This document shows, one piece after another, positions 34,050 through 41,605 of a stretch of 47,072 bases of DNA (its first letter is position 1; every line of letters starts with the position of its first letter). The stretch comes from an uncultured Caulobacter sp. (GTDB taxonomy: Bacteria; Pseudomonadota; Alphaproteobacteria; Caulobacterales; Caulobacteraceae): assembly GCA_937925635.1 (NCBI GenBank), contig CALALX010000031.1, positions 1 through 47,072 of the forward strand, in the 5' to 3' direction. The position numbers and the translations under genes are program-made. The notes under the pieces are model-generated. The model searched no databases, was not told the origin of the DNA, and saw only the letters and a program-made list of their open reading frames with translations.

Positions 34050-34371
34050 AGCTCCGCGCGAGGCGGAATACCGCCTCTTCGGCCAGGTGACTCGCGCCCT
34101 GATGCAGGCCGCGGACCTGTCGCCGGACGACATCAAGGGGCGGATCGACGCTCTGGACTGGAACCGTCGCCTGTGGTCGGCCCTGGCCAGCGATTGTTCG
34201 GATCCCGCCAACCAGTTGCCCGTGCCGCTTCGCGCACAGATCATCTCGCTCAGCCTCTGGGTCAGTCGGCACACCAGCGCCGTCATCCGCCAGGAAGAGG
34301 AAATCGAGCCGCTCATCGACATCAACCGCATCATGATGAGCGGTCTGTCCGGCGGAGCCGAGGCGGCCTGA
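34009..34371 (+). CDS. flaF: Flagellin secretion/synthesis protein FlaF
   Basis: A 120-residue protein of the FlaF family, needed for flagellin secretion and for relief of FlbT repression in alphaproteobacteria. Family features: MSLQAYQQAAARAEAPREAE, YRLFGQVTRALMQA, DALDWNRRLWSALASDCSDP, ANQLPVPLRAQIISLSLWVS. It begins inside flbT (41-base overlap), so it is translated from the same mRNA and counterbalances FlbT. No transmembrane segment. A GC-rich hairpin follows the stop. Confidence 0.93.
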   Translation: MSLQAYQQAAARAEAPREAEYRLFGQVTRALMQAADLSPDDIKGRIDALDWNRRLWSALASDCSDPANQLPVPLRAQIISLSLWVSRHTSAVIRQEEEIEPLIDINRIMMSGLSGGAEAA

Positions 34372-34409
34372 CGGCCGGCGCGCCCAACCTTCGATCTATG
34401 CAGACTTTG

Positions 34410-34434
34410 CCGCCCGGCCAATAGCGCCGGGCGG
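34410..34434 (+). terminator. GC-rich hairpin after flaF
   Basis: CCGCCCGGC and GCCGGGCGG are perfect 9-base inverted repeats around a seven-base loop, 38 bases past flaF, without a T-run. Its TTGCCGCCCGGCC flank might also serve as an enhancer site for the flagellin promoter about 110 bases downstream. Confidence 0.45.
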
Positions 34435-34523
34435 TTCGCGTTGCGCCCGCCGCCGGACCGGCGTTACCCCAGAGTTTGTCTATATTTTTCAATCGAATAC
34501 GCCATCGCCTCCGATGCCAAAAC

Positions 34524-34538
34524 TGGCCTGCGCCTTGC
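34524..34538 (+). promoter_or_regulatory. Sigma-54 promoter of the first flagellin
   Basis: TGGCCTGCGCCTTGC has GG and GC at the correct 10-base interval (TGGC-N7-TTGC). The expected start is near 34550, giving a leader of about 64 bases to the ATG at 34614, with a CCGGC-aaaa-GCCGG hairpin in it. Confidence 0.8.
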
Positions 34539-34613
34539 GATGCCCCAGATTGAGCAAGAACGCTCGCCGGCAAAAGCCGGGACATCACCCGACCAGAATG
34601 GAAGGACCCGCCG

Positions 34614-35444
34614 ATGATCAGCAATTCGGTGAACACCAACGTTGGCGCGCTCGTTGCGCTCCAGAACCTCAACGCGACCAATATGGAACTGTCGCAGACC
34701 CAAAGCCGCATCAACACGGGCAAGAAGGTCGCCAACGCGAAGGACAACGGCGCTGTCTGGGCCATCGCACAGACGCAACGCGGCACTTCGCAGGCCCTGA
34801 ACGCCGTGAAGGACTCGCTCGACCGCGGTCGGTCCACGATCGACGTGGCCATCGCCGCCGGCGAGACGGTTTCGGATCTGCTGTTGCAGATGAAGGAAAA
34901 AGCCCTGGCGGCGTCGGACACCACGCTCGACTCCACCAGCCGATCCGCTCTGAACGAGGACTTCAAGGCCCTGCGCGATCAAATCGCCAAGGCCGTGTCG
35001 AACGCCGATTTCAATGGGAGCAATCTCATCAAGACCGGCGCTACCGCTATCGCGGCCCTCGCCAATGCGGATGGATCGTCCAAGATCACCGTGGCTGCTG
35101 AAGTCATGGCCCTGGGCGGTTCGATCGTGACCGTCGCCGCGGCGGGCTCGATCGGCACGGCGACCCTGGCGACCACCATGATCGCCACGGTCTCGACCTC
35201 CATCACCAACACCGGCGCGGCTCTCGCGCGTCTCGGCACCAAGGCCAAGGCGTACGATGCGCACTCGACCTTCGTCGGCAAGCTGCAAGACAGCATCGAC
35301 GCGGGCGTGGGCAACCTCGTCGACGCTGACCTCGCGAAGGAAAGCGCCAAGCTCCAGGCTCTGCAGACCAAGCAGCAGCTCGGAGTCCAGGCTCTCTCGA
35401 TCGCGAACACGTCGACGCAGTCGCTGACGCGTCTGTTCCAGTAG
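34614..35444 (+). CDS. Flagellin
   Basis: A 276-residue filament protein. Conserved N-terminal D0/D1 (SVNTNVGALVALQNLNATNM, RINTGKKVANAKDNGAVWAI) and C-terminal D0/D1 (LVDADLAKESAKLQALQTKQ, QLGVQALSIANTSTQSLTRL) flank a short, Ala/Thr/Ser-rich middle domain that probably carries the O-linked sugars. The length matches the short flagellins of Caulobacter (about 270). A sigma-54 promoter and GAAGGA ribosome-binding site precede it, and an intrinsic terminator follows. Very similar to the flagellin at 35707. The Caulobacter flj letter cannot be assigned from sequence alone. Confidence 0.96.
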   Translation: MISNSVNTNVGALVALQNLNATNMELSQTQSRINTGKKVANAKDNGAVWAIAQTQRGTSQALNAVKDSLDRGRSTIDVAIAAGETVSDLLLQMKEKALAASDTTLDSTSRSALNEDFKALRDQIAKAVSNADFNGSNLIKTGATAIAALANADGSSKITVAAEVMALGGSIVTVAAAGSIGTATLATTMIATVSTSITNTGAALARLGTKAKAYDAHSTFVGKLQDSIDAGVGNLVDADLAKESAKLQALQTKQQLGVQALSIANTSTQSLTRLFQ

Positions 35445-35452
35445 GCCGCGAC

Positions 35453-35487
35453 GCCGGGCGGGGTTCGCACCCCGCCCGGCAGGCTTT
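35453..35487 (+). terminator. Intrinsic terminator of the first flagellin
   Basis: GCCGGGCGGGG pairs perfectly with CCCCGCCCGGC across a six-base loop and is followed by AGGCTTTT, eight bases after the stop codon. Confidence 0.8.
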
Positions 35488-35501
35488 TCCTCCGGGGCGC
35501 C

Positions 35502-35546
35502 CGGCAGGAATTGCCACCCATGCCCGCAACTCGGCAATTTCTGCCG
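35502..35546. promoter_or_regulatory. Inverted-repeat enhancer candidate (FlbD ftr-like)
   Basis: CGGCAGGAATTGCC and GGCAATTTCTGCCG are reverse complements with one mismatch, 17 bases apart. The centre lies about 120 bases upstream of the expected start from the sigma-54 promoter at 35621. That is a typical enhancer position, and the CGGC-type core recalls Caulobacter ftr elements bound by FlbD. Confidence 0.55.
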
Positions 35547-35620
35547 ACCCGCGGCGTCCCTAACAGACATATAACGCTGTAACATCAGTAGTTTATCGCT
35601 GCCGCCTCGCTAGGCTGTTC

Positions 35621-35635
35621 TGGCCCGGCGATTGC
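35621..35635 (+). promoter_or_regulatory. Sigma-54 promoter of the second flagellin
   Basis: TGGCCCGGCGATTGC matches TGGCACG-N4-TTGC at all but one position, with correct GG-GC spacing. The expected start is near 35647, giving a leader of about 60 bases. Confidence 0.88.
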
Positions 35636-35681
35636 TTCCTCCCCAGGTGGGCAAAAGGCCCCCGGCCGTCAAAACGACGCC

Positions 35682-35700
35682 GGTTCACCTGAAAGGAACC
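35682..35700 (+). promoter_or_regulatory. Leader hairpin covering the flagellin ribosome-binding site
   Basis: GGTTC pairs with GAACC across ACCTGAAAG. The AAAGGA ribosome-binding site (about 35692-35697) lies in the loop and right arm, seven to ten bases from the ATG at 35707. FlbT is known to act on flagellin leaders; this hairpin is a natural candidate target, by inference. Confidence 0.4.
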
Positions 35701-35706
35701 ATCGTC

Positions 35707-36537
35707 ATGGCGCTGAACAGCGTTAACACGAACAACGGCGCGCTCGTCGCGCTGCAAAACCTGAACGCCACCAACCGCGAGCTGGACGTCGTCCAGAGCC
35801 GCATCAACACCGGCAAGAAGGTCGCTTCGGCGAAGGACAACGGCGCCGTTTGGGCCATCGCCCAGACTCAGCGCGGGACGTCCAACGCCCTGAACGCCGT
35901 GAAGGACTCGCTCCAGCGCGGCCAATCCACCATCGACGTCGCGATCGCCGCCGGCGAGTCGGTTTCCGATCTGCTCCTGCAGATGAAGGAAAAGGCTCTG
36001 GCCGCGTCGGACACCACGCTCGACTCCACCAGCCGTTCGGCGCTGAACGAAGACTTCAAGGCTCTTCGTGACCAGATCGCCAAGGCTGTGACCAACGCCG
36101 ACTTCAACGGCGCCAACATGATCAAGGCTTCGGGCAACACCGTGACGGCTCTCGCCAACGCGGACGGCTCGTCGAAGATCACGGTGGCGGCGCAGTCGCT
36201 GGCGCTGGGCGGCGCGAACGTCACCGTGGCCGCCACGGCCTCGCTGAGCACCGCGACCATCGCGGCCACCCTGGTCACCACGGTCAGCACTTCGATCACC
36301 AACGTCGGCTCGGCCCTGGCCAAGCTCGGCACCGGTTCGAAGGCCCTGGAAGCCCACCTGTCGTTCGTCGGCAAGCTGCAAGACAGCCTCGACGCCGGCG
36401 TGGGCAACCTGGTCGACGCCGACCTGGCGAAGGAAAGCGCGAAGCTGCAGGCCCTGCAAACCAAGCAACAGCTCGGCGTGCAGGCTCTGTCGATCGCCAA
36501 CAGCTCGACATCGTCCCTGCTCGGTCTCTTCCGCTAA
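35707..36537 (+). CDS. Flagellin (second copy)
   Basis: A 276-residue flagellin nearly identical in layout to the one at 34614: SVNTNNGALVALQNLNATNR, RINTGKKVASAKDNGAVWAI, AASDTTLDSTSRSALNEDFK, ending SLLGLFR. Differences concentrate in the middle surface-exposed domain. It has the best sigma-54 promoter in the window and an enhancer-like inverted repeat upstream, suggesting it is a major, late-expressed filament subunit. The ATG at 35707 begins the conserved sequence; the longer frame upstream is leader. A GC-rich hairpin follows, then flaG. Confidence 0.96.
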   Translation: MALNSVNTNNGALVALQNLNATNRELDVVQSRINTGKKVASAKDNGAVWAIAQTQRGTSNALNAVKDSLQRGQSTIDVAIAAGESVSDLLLQMKEKALAASDTTLDSTSRSALNEDFKALRDQIAKAVTNADFNGANMIKASGNTVTALANADGSSKITVAAQSLALGGANVTVAATASLSTATIAATLVTTVSTSITNVGSALAKLGTGSKALEAHLSFVGKLQDSLDAGVGNLVDADLAKESAKLQALQTKQQLGVQALSIANSSTSSLLGLFR

Positions 36538-36551
36538 GGGCTACGCCAATA

Positions 36552-36579
36552 GGGGCGGGCGGCTCTCGCCGTCCGCCCC
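36552..36579 (+). terminator. GC-rich hairpin after the second flagellin
   Basis: GGGGCGGGCGGC-tctc-GCCGTCCGCCCC is an almost perfect inverted repeat with no T-run, 15 bases after the stop. It may terminate or stabilise flagellin mRNA. Confidence 0.5.
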
Positions 36580-36662
36580 GGTTGCGCGAGCGAAGGTGGA
36601 GAGATCTTCGTCCCGCGCGCATTCGAAGAGACGCCGGTCGGAACGGTCCGGCGAATGGAGAG

Positions 36663-36944
36663 ATGAAAGCCATCGCACCCTTGTCGCCCGTGTCAGGAGC
36701 AGGAGCCTTCCCGGCCCCGGCGATTGATCGCGTCGACATGCCCAGGGCCCCGAAGGAGCCCGCGCCGCAGGGCGCGGACCTGCGTCTCGTCATCGAGGAA
36801 GACGAGAAGTCCGGCGCCATCGTCTACAAGACTCTCGACCGTCGCACCGGCGAGGTGGTCCGGCAGCTTCCGCGCGAGGAAGTTCTGCGCCTGAAGGACG
36901 ACCCTGCCTACGACCCCGGCGACATCGTCGACGCCAAGTCCTGA
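36663..36944 (+). CDS. flaG: FlaG-family flagellar protein
   Basis: A 93-residue protein with a disordered first half and the FlaG core in the second half (DLRLVIEEDEKSGAIVYKTL, DRRTGEVVRQLPREEVLRLK). FlaG proteins are linked to filament length or flagellin handling, and their exact role varies between species. The ATG at 36663 has GGAG very close (spacing two to three bases), so the true start might be slightly different. Placed between the second and third flagellins, as in Caulobacter. A small perfect hairpin (TGCGGCG-tca-CGCCGCA, 36957-36973) follows the stop. Confidence 0.82.
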   Translation: MKAIAPLSPVSGAGAFPAPAIDRVDMPRAPKEPAPQGADLRLVIEEDEKSGAIVYKTLDRRTGEVVRQLPREEVLRLKDDPAYDPGDIVDAKS

Positions 36945-37020
36945 GGCGACCCTCATTGCGGCGTCACGCCGCAGGGCGATCAGCCCCTTGTCCGACGCGG
37001 CCCCGGTCGCGGCGGCAATC

Positions 37021-37042
37021 ATGGTTTATGCGCGTTAACCAT
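37021..37042. promoter_or_regulatory. CtrA-like palindrome upstream of the third flagellin
   Basis: ATGGTTTA-TGCGCG-TTAACCAT is an inverted repeat with one mismatch. The right half is exactly the TTAACCAT motif reported for a subset of CtrA targets in Caulobacter. It lies about 90 bases before the flagellin start at 37129. Confidence 0.55.
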
Positions 37043-37128
37043 ACGCACACGATCTCCCGCCAGCCTTGTCTGCGGGGCGATCCAGTGAGTCGCTCTCATC
37101 TGCGAAGCGCCTTGCTAGGAGAAGCCCT

Positions 37129-37962
37129 ATGGCGATCAGCGTCCACACGAACCAGTCCGCCCTGGTCGCACTTCAGAACCTGAACAAGACCAACGACGAT
37201 CTGGCCGGCGCCCAGAACCGCATCAGCACGGGGCTGAAGGTCCAGGGGGCGAAGGACAACGCTTCGGTCTGGGGCATCGCTCAGGCTCAGCGCGCCGACA
37301 TCGGCGCGCTCAACGCGGTGAAGATGAGTCTCGATCGCGCCCAGTCGATCGCCGATGTGGCGATGTCGGCCGGCGAGACGGTCTCCGACCTGCTCCTGCA
37401 GATGAAGGAAAAGGTGACCGCGGCGATGGACCCGTCCCTGGACACCGTCGCCCGGACCGCGCTCGACTCCGACTTCAAGTCGCTTCTGCGGCAGCTGACG
37501 CAGGTCAAGAACGACGCCGAGTTCGACGGGGCGAACCTGCTCGATGGGTCGCTCGGCGCCAGCATCCGTTTCCTCGCCAACGCCGACGCTAACTCCTTCA
37601 TCACCCTGACCAGCAAGAACCTGTCGCTGGGCGGGGCTTTCGTGACCATCGCGGCCACGGCGTCGATCACCACCGCGACCCTGGCGACGGCGGTGCAATC
37701 CGCGCTGACGACGTCGATCTCGAACGTCAACCAGGCGCTTGGCGATCTTGGCGCGCAGGCCCGGCAGATCGAGGCTCACAACGGCTTTGTGGCCAAGCTG
37801 ACGGACACGCTGAACACCGGCATCGGCAACCTCGTGGACGCCGACCTGGCCAAGGAAAGCGCACGCCTGCAAGCCCTGCAGGTCCAACAGCAGCTGGGCG
37901 CTCAGGCGCTGTCGATCGCCAACCAGGCGCCGCAGGTCATCCTGTCGCTGTTCAAGAGCTGA
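37129..37962 (+). CDS. Flagellin, divergent paralogue
   Basis: A 277-residue flagellin, clearly related but divergent from the other two: SVHTNQSALVALQNLNKTND, RISTGLKVQGAKDNASVWGI, DLAKESARLQALQVQQQLGA, ending VILSLFKS. AGGAG lies seven bases before the ATG. No good sigma-54 element precedes it (the nearest match, TGCGAAGCGCCTTGC at 37101, is degenerate and would overlap the ribosome-binding site). It has a CtrA-like palindrome instead. It may be a minor or early flagellin, comparable to the specialised FljJ-type paralogue of Caulobacter; that comparison is inference. Confidence 0.94.
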   Translation: MAISVHTNQSALVALQNLNKTNDDLAGAQNRISTGLKVQGAKDNASVWGIAQAQRADIGALNAVKMSLDRAQSIADVAMSAGETVSDLLLQMKEKVTAAMDPSLDTVARTALDSDFKSLLRQLTQVKNDAEFDGANLLDGSLGASIRFLANADANSFITLTSKNLSLGGAFVTIAATASITTATLATAVQSALTTSISNVNQALGDLGAQARQIEAHNGFVAKLTDTLNTGIGNLVDADLAKESARLQALQVQQQLGAQALSIANQAPQVILSLFKS

Positions 37963-37968
37963 TGACGG

Positions 37969-38001
37969 GCGTCGCGTCACGGTTCCGCCGTGACGCGACG
38001 C
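37969..38001 (+). terminator. Long perfect hairpin after the third flagellin
   Basis: GCGTCGCGTCACGG and CCGTGACGCGACGC form a perfect 14-base stem with a five-base loop, six bases after the stop codon. Only CTATAG follows, without a T-run. Confidence 0.6.
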
Positions 38002-38034
38002 TATAGCCGGCCGCTGCGGGGGCGGAGCGCCTGA

Positions 38035-38589
38035 ATGATCGAGCTACGCGATCTTTCGTCCGAGGACGAGGAGCGCCTTTACGAGTGGCGCGGCGAGCCG
38101 GAGGTGGCGCGCTGGATGTCCGACGCCGATGTGTCGGGCCGCGAGGCGCATCGCGCCTGGTTCGAACAGCTGTCGACGGATCCTGACCTCAAGGGGTGGA
38201 TGATCACGCGGGGCGGCCGACCCGCCGGACTGCTGACCCTGACGGGCCTTACCGGCCACCACCGTCGCGCGGCGTGGAACTGGTTCGTCGGCGATCGCGA
38301 GGCGCGGGGCAGGGGCGTGGGCCGCGCCGCCCAGGTGCTGGGGCTCGACCGCGCGTTCGGAGACCTCGGTCTGCACAAGGTCTGGGCCGAGGTCATGGCC
38401 GACAACGACGCGGCGGTGAAGATACTGGCGGACGTCGGCTTTCGGCGCGAGGGCTACCTTCGCGGCCATGTACTGTCGGGCGGCAAGCCGCGCGACGTGG
38501 TCCAGTTGGGCATCCTTGACGAAGAGTGGCGGCGCCTGGCGCCGGCGGCTCGCCAGCGTCTGGTCGAGGCGGGCCTCGTGGCCCGCTAA
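38035..38589 (+). CDS. GNAT N-acetyltransferase (second PseH-like)
   Basis: A 184-residue GNAT enzyme related to flmH at 30323: IELRDLSSEDEERLYEWRGE, DREARGRGVGRAAQVLGLDR (acetyl-CoA loop), then LGLHKVWAEVMADNDAAVKI, GFRREGYLRGHVLSGGKPRD and LGILDEEWRRL, the same C-terminal layout as flmH. It may acetylate a related sugar nucleotide or be specialised for a different glycan. It lies between a flagellin gene and FlaEY, so a role in flagellin decoration is likely; its substrate cannot be told apart from that of flmH by sequence. Confidence 0.82.
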   Translation: MIELRDLSSEDEERLYEWRGEPEVARWMSDADVSGREAHRAWFEQLSTDPDLKGWMITRGGRPAGLLTLTGLTGHHRRAAWNWFVGDREARGRGVGRAAQVLGLDRAFGDLGLHKVWAEVMADNDAAVKILADVGFRREGYLRGHVLSGGKPRDVVQLGILDEEWRRLAPAARQRLVEAGLVAR

Positions 38590-38658
38590 CGGTGCGGCTT
38601 AACCTCTTCTCAGCCCTTGTCCGTCAAGGTCTTGGCGCGGAACTCCATCCGGACGCCG

Positions 38659-41559
38659 ATGACCATCACGATCGATACCAGCTCTCTCCTGAGTTACTAT
38701 CAGGCGCGCACTGGCGGAATGGCTTCCGCCGGAGCGTCGACGGCTGGCGCGACGACCGCGAGTGGCGCCAGAAAATACGCCCCGACTCCGCCGTGGTCGA
38801 CGAGCTCGACCGCCGCCAAATCCAGTGAGCTGGTCAAGCAGGCCCTGGCTGGCCGCCGCTTCATCGATGAAGGCGCCGCCCAGCTCGACCTTCCGGGCGC
38901 GAGCGCGGACTACAAGAAGCTGTTCGCGCTCTATCAGGGGCTGAACGCCCTCAACGGCCTGGCGGAGCGCGCCAAGACCACCGGCATCAGCACGACCGAG
39001 GTGAACCGGCTGTCGTCGGTGTTCGCCCGCGGCGTCGGCGAGATCACGAGCTACACCGACAAGCTCAAGATGGACGGCATGCGCCTCACCCGGGGCGACA
39101 CCATGATCACCGACAAGTCGGCGGTCGGCGTGCCGCGCGCCATCTACAAGTACAATACCGGCAAGCTGCACACCGGCGGCCAGAACGACGCAGTGGCCGC
39201 CTTCCAAGGCGCCGTCCAGTTCGACATCACCGTCAAGCGCGGCAATGTCACCCAGACCCTGGCCATAGACCTGTCGGAGATCAGCGGCACGCGCTCGATG
39301 GGCGCTGTGGCGACGTTGATCAACGACAAGCTCGCGGCGGCCGGCCTGCAGACTCGATTCAGCGTCGAGAGAACCGCCGGGGAACCGCGCAAGGTCACCA
39401 CCGGCGGCACGACCGTGACCCTGCCGGCCATCGCAGACGACTATTCGTTCAAGATCAGCGGCGATTCGACCGAGGCCATCTCCTTCTCGGCGGCGACGAC
39501 CGCGCCGGCGGTCTATGTGACGACCTATGCCGGCAATCCCGACCCGGACAAGAACACCAAGACCGAGGACGGCAAGTTCGAGACGACACTGGTCAAGCTC
39601 GACGGCACGACGGTCGGCGCCGAGGGCTCGAAGATCTCGTCCGGCACGCTCGAGGGGACGATCGAGACGGTTCGCTCGACGAAGATGGGGGCCGACGGCT
39701 CGCTCTATGTGCTGGCCGATGTCAACGGCACGGTCGACAACCAGACCGTCAAGGGCGAGCGCGATGTCGCCCTGCTGAAGTATGATAGCGCCGGCAAGCT
39801 GATGTACGCCCGCACGCTGGGCGCCTCGGACAGCGCGGAGGGGCTGGCGTTGTCTGTCGCCTCCGACGGGCGGGTGGCCATCGCGGGGCGGGTGACTGGC
39901 GAGCTGAACGGCGCGACCGAGGGCCCCATCAACTCCGGCGAGACGTCCACCAAGAGCGATAGCTTCGTGACGGTCTTCGACGCCAAGGGCGACGAGATGT
40001 GGACCCAGCGCCGCGGCGCCCTGGCTGAGGACGAGGCGACGCAGGTGGCGTTCGGCGATGGCGGGATGGTCTATGTCGCCGGGCGGACCAAGTCGTCCCT
40101 GCCGAGCGGCGGCGGCGCGTTGGGCGGCTGGGACAACTATCTGATGGCCGTCGCGCCCGACTCCAAGGGCGCGCCCAAGACCTTGTTCACGACCCAGTTC
40201 GGAACCTCCGGCGAAGACAGCGTCGGCGGCATCGTCGTCGACGGCTCGACCGTCACCGTCGCCGGAGTCGAAAACGGCCGCGGCGTGTTGCGGAGCTTCT
40301 CGGTGACCCCGACGACCACCGAGCAGGTCCGCACCGATGACAACGGCCTGACCAACATCACCACGACCACGACCACCAATGGCGTGCCGACGGTGACCTC
40401 GCAGGACTACGGCGCGCACGATGGCGGCAGCGCCCCGGTCAAGACGACGACCACGACCTGGACCTCGGCCGCCAGCTTCACGGCCGGCGCGACACGGGAC
40501 ATCGGCCAGATGGGCGGCGGGTCGATCAGCGGCCTTGGCATCGACGGCGGCTACCTGTGGATCGCCGGCACGACCTCGAACGGCGCCCTGGACGTCAACG
40601 GCGCCACGCGCGCCTACAGCGGTGCGCAGGACGCCTTCGCGGCGCGGCTTTCCACCGATCTTTCCAGCACTTCAGGTGACAACCTCGCCTACTTCGGCGG
40701 CGCGGGCCAGGACACGGTGACGGCCATGACCGTGGCCGACGGCAAGGTCTGGGTGTCGGGACTGGCCAGCGCCGACCAGCCGCTGACCTCGGCGATCGCC
40801 ACCAAGGACGGCTACCTGGCCAAGATCGACGTCGCCACCGGCGCGGTCGAGGCCCAGCGGATCACCGGCAAGGACGGCTACGCCACCGCCACCTCGATCG
40901 CGGTCGACACCACCGGCGCCAGCGCGCTCGACAAGTTGGGCCTGCCCAAGGGCGCGCTGCTCTACGCGGACTCGACGAAGCTGGTCTCGGCGACCGGCGT
41001 GCGGGCGGGCGACAGCTTCCAGATCCGCACGACTGAGGGGGGGCGCCTCAACACCGTGACCATCGAGGCCAACGACACGCTCGACACCCTGGCCACGAAG
41101 ATCAAGCGGGCCGGCGGCTTCAAGGTGAAGGTCGAGGTCGTGTCCGACGGGGAGTACCGCCGCATCAAGATCACGCCGCAGCTCAAGACCGCCTCGGTCG
41201 AGGTGCTGCCGGGCAAGAACGGCGACGCGCTCGAGGCGCTGGGCATCACCCAGGGCGTCATCCGCAACACGGTGATCGACAAGGACGGCAAGAGCGTATC
41301 GGCGGATGGGCAGGGACCGGTGTTCGGCATCGGCCTGGACATCGATCTGAACCTGTCCTCGAAGGACAGCATCGCCGCGGCCATCGCCGCGATCGGCAAG
41401 TCGCTGAGCAAGGTCCGCGACGCCTACCGGACGTTGGAGGCGGCGGCCAAGCCGCAAGTCCAGGCGACGCCCGGCGCCGGCGGCGCGGTGCCCGAGTACA
41501 TGAGCAACCAGATCGCCAACTATCAGGCCGCGCTGGACCGCCTGACCGGCTACGGCTGA
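38659..41559 (+). CDS. flaEY: FlaEY-type flagellar protein: Flagellin-IN-like domains around a beta-propeller
   Basis: A 966-residue protein matching in size and position the Caulobacter FlaEY protein. The N-terminus (MTITIDTSSLLSYYQARTGG) is flexible, then helical to about residue 150. Residues about 177-240 look like a flagellin/hook-IN domain (VQFDITVKRGNVTQTLAIDL, VATLINDKLAAAGLQTRFSV). Residues about 340-715 contain repeated SBBP-type blades (DVALLKYDSAGKLMYARTLG, DGRVAIAGRVTGEL, GGMVYVAGRTKSSL). Residues about 764-845 are a second IN-like domain (GDSFQIRTTEGGRLNTVTIE, LDTLATKIKRAGGFKVKVEV), followed by a helical tail. No signal peptide; export by the flagellar apparatus is plausible. 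The start is uncertain (no clear ribosome-binding site). Confidence 0.8.
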   Translation: MTITIDTSSLLSYYQARTGGMASAGASTAGATTASGARKYAPTPPWSTSSTAAKSSELVKQALAGRRFIDEGAAQLDLPGASADYKKLFALYQGLNALNGLAERAKTTGISTTEVNRLSSVFARGVGEITSYTDKLKMDGMRLTRGDTMITDKSAVGVPRAIYKYNTGKLHTGGQNDAVAAFQGAVQFDITVKRGNVTQTLAIDLSEISGTRSMGAVATLINDKLAAAGLQTRFSVERTAGEPRKVTTGGTTVTLPAIADDYSFKISGDSTEAISFSAATTAPAVYVTTYAGNPDPDKNTKTEDGKFETTLVKLDGTTVGAEGSKISSGTLEGTIETVRSTKMGADGSLYVLADVNGTVDNQTVKGERDVALLKYDSAGKLMYARTLGASDSAEGLALSVASDGRVAIAGRVTGELNGATEGPINSGETSTKSDSFVTVFDAKGDEMWTQRRGALAEDEATQVAFGDGGMVYVAGRTKSSLPSGGGALGGWDNYLMAVAPDSKGAPKTLFTTQFGTSGEDSVGGIVVDGSTVTVAGVENGRGVLRSFSVTPTTTEQVRTDDNGLTNITTTTTTNGVPTVTSQDYGAHDGGSAPVKTTTTTWTSAASFTAGATRDIGQMGGGSISGLGIDGGYLWIAGTTSNGALDVNGATRAYSGAQDAFAARLSTDLSSTSGDNLAYFGGAGQDTVTAMTVADGKVWVSGLASADQPLTSAIATKDGYLAKIDVATGAVEAQRITGKDGYATATSIAVDTTGASALDKLGLPKGALLYADSTKLVSATGVRAGDSFQIRTTEGGRLNTVTIEANDTLDTLATKIKRAGGFKVKVEVVSDGEYRRIKITPQLKTASVEVLPGKNGDALEALGITQGVIRNTVIDKDGKSVSADGQGPVFGIGLDIDLNLSSKDSIAAAIAAIGKSLSKVRDAYRTLEAAAKPQVQATPGAGGAVPEYMSNQIANYQAALDRLTGYG

Positions 41560-41605
41560 TCACGCGGACTTGAAAGCGTCACCGCCGCACGCTAGCGGTG
41601 ATCCC

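Noticed and set aside
37101..37115. Sigma-54 promoter TGCGAAGCGCCTTGC before the third flagellin
   Set aside because: The invariant GG is missing (TGCG for TGGC) and the transcript would start at the ATG, overlapping the ribosome-binding site.
38599..40419. 606-codon minus-strand open frame opposite FlaEY
   Set aside because: Its His/Gly/Arg-rich composition is typical of antisense frames in high-GC genes; the plus-strand FlaEY reading has recognisable repeats.
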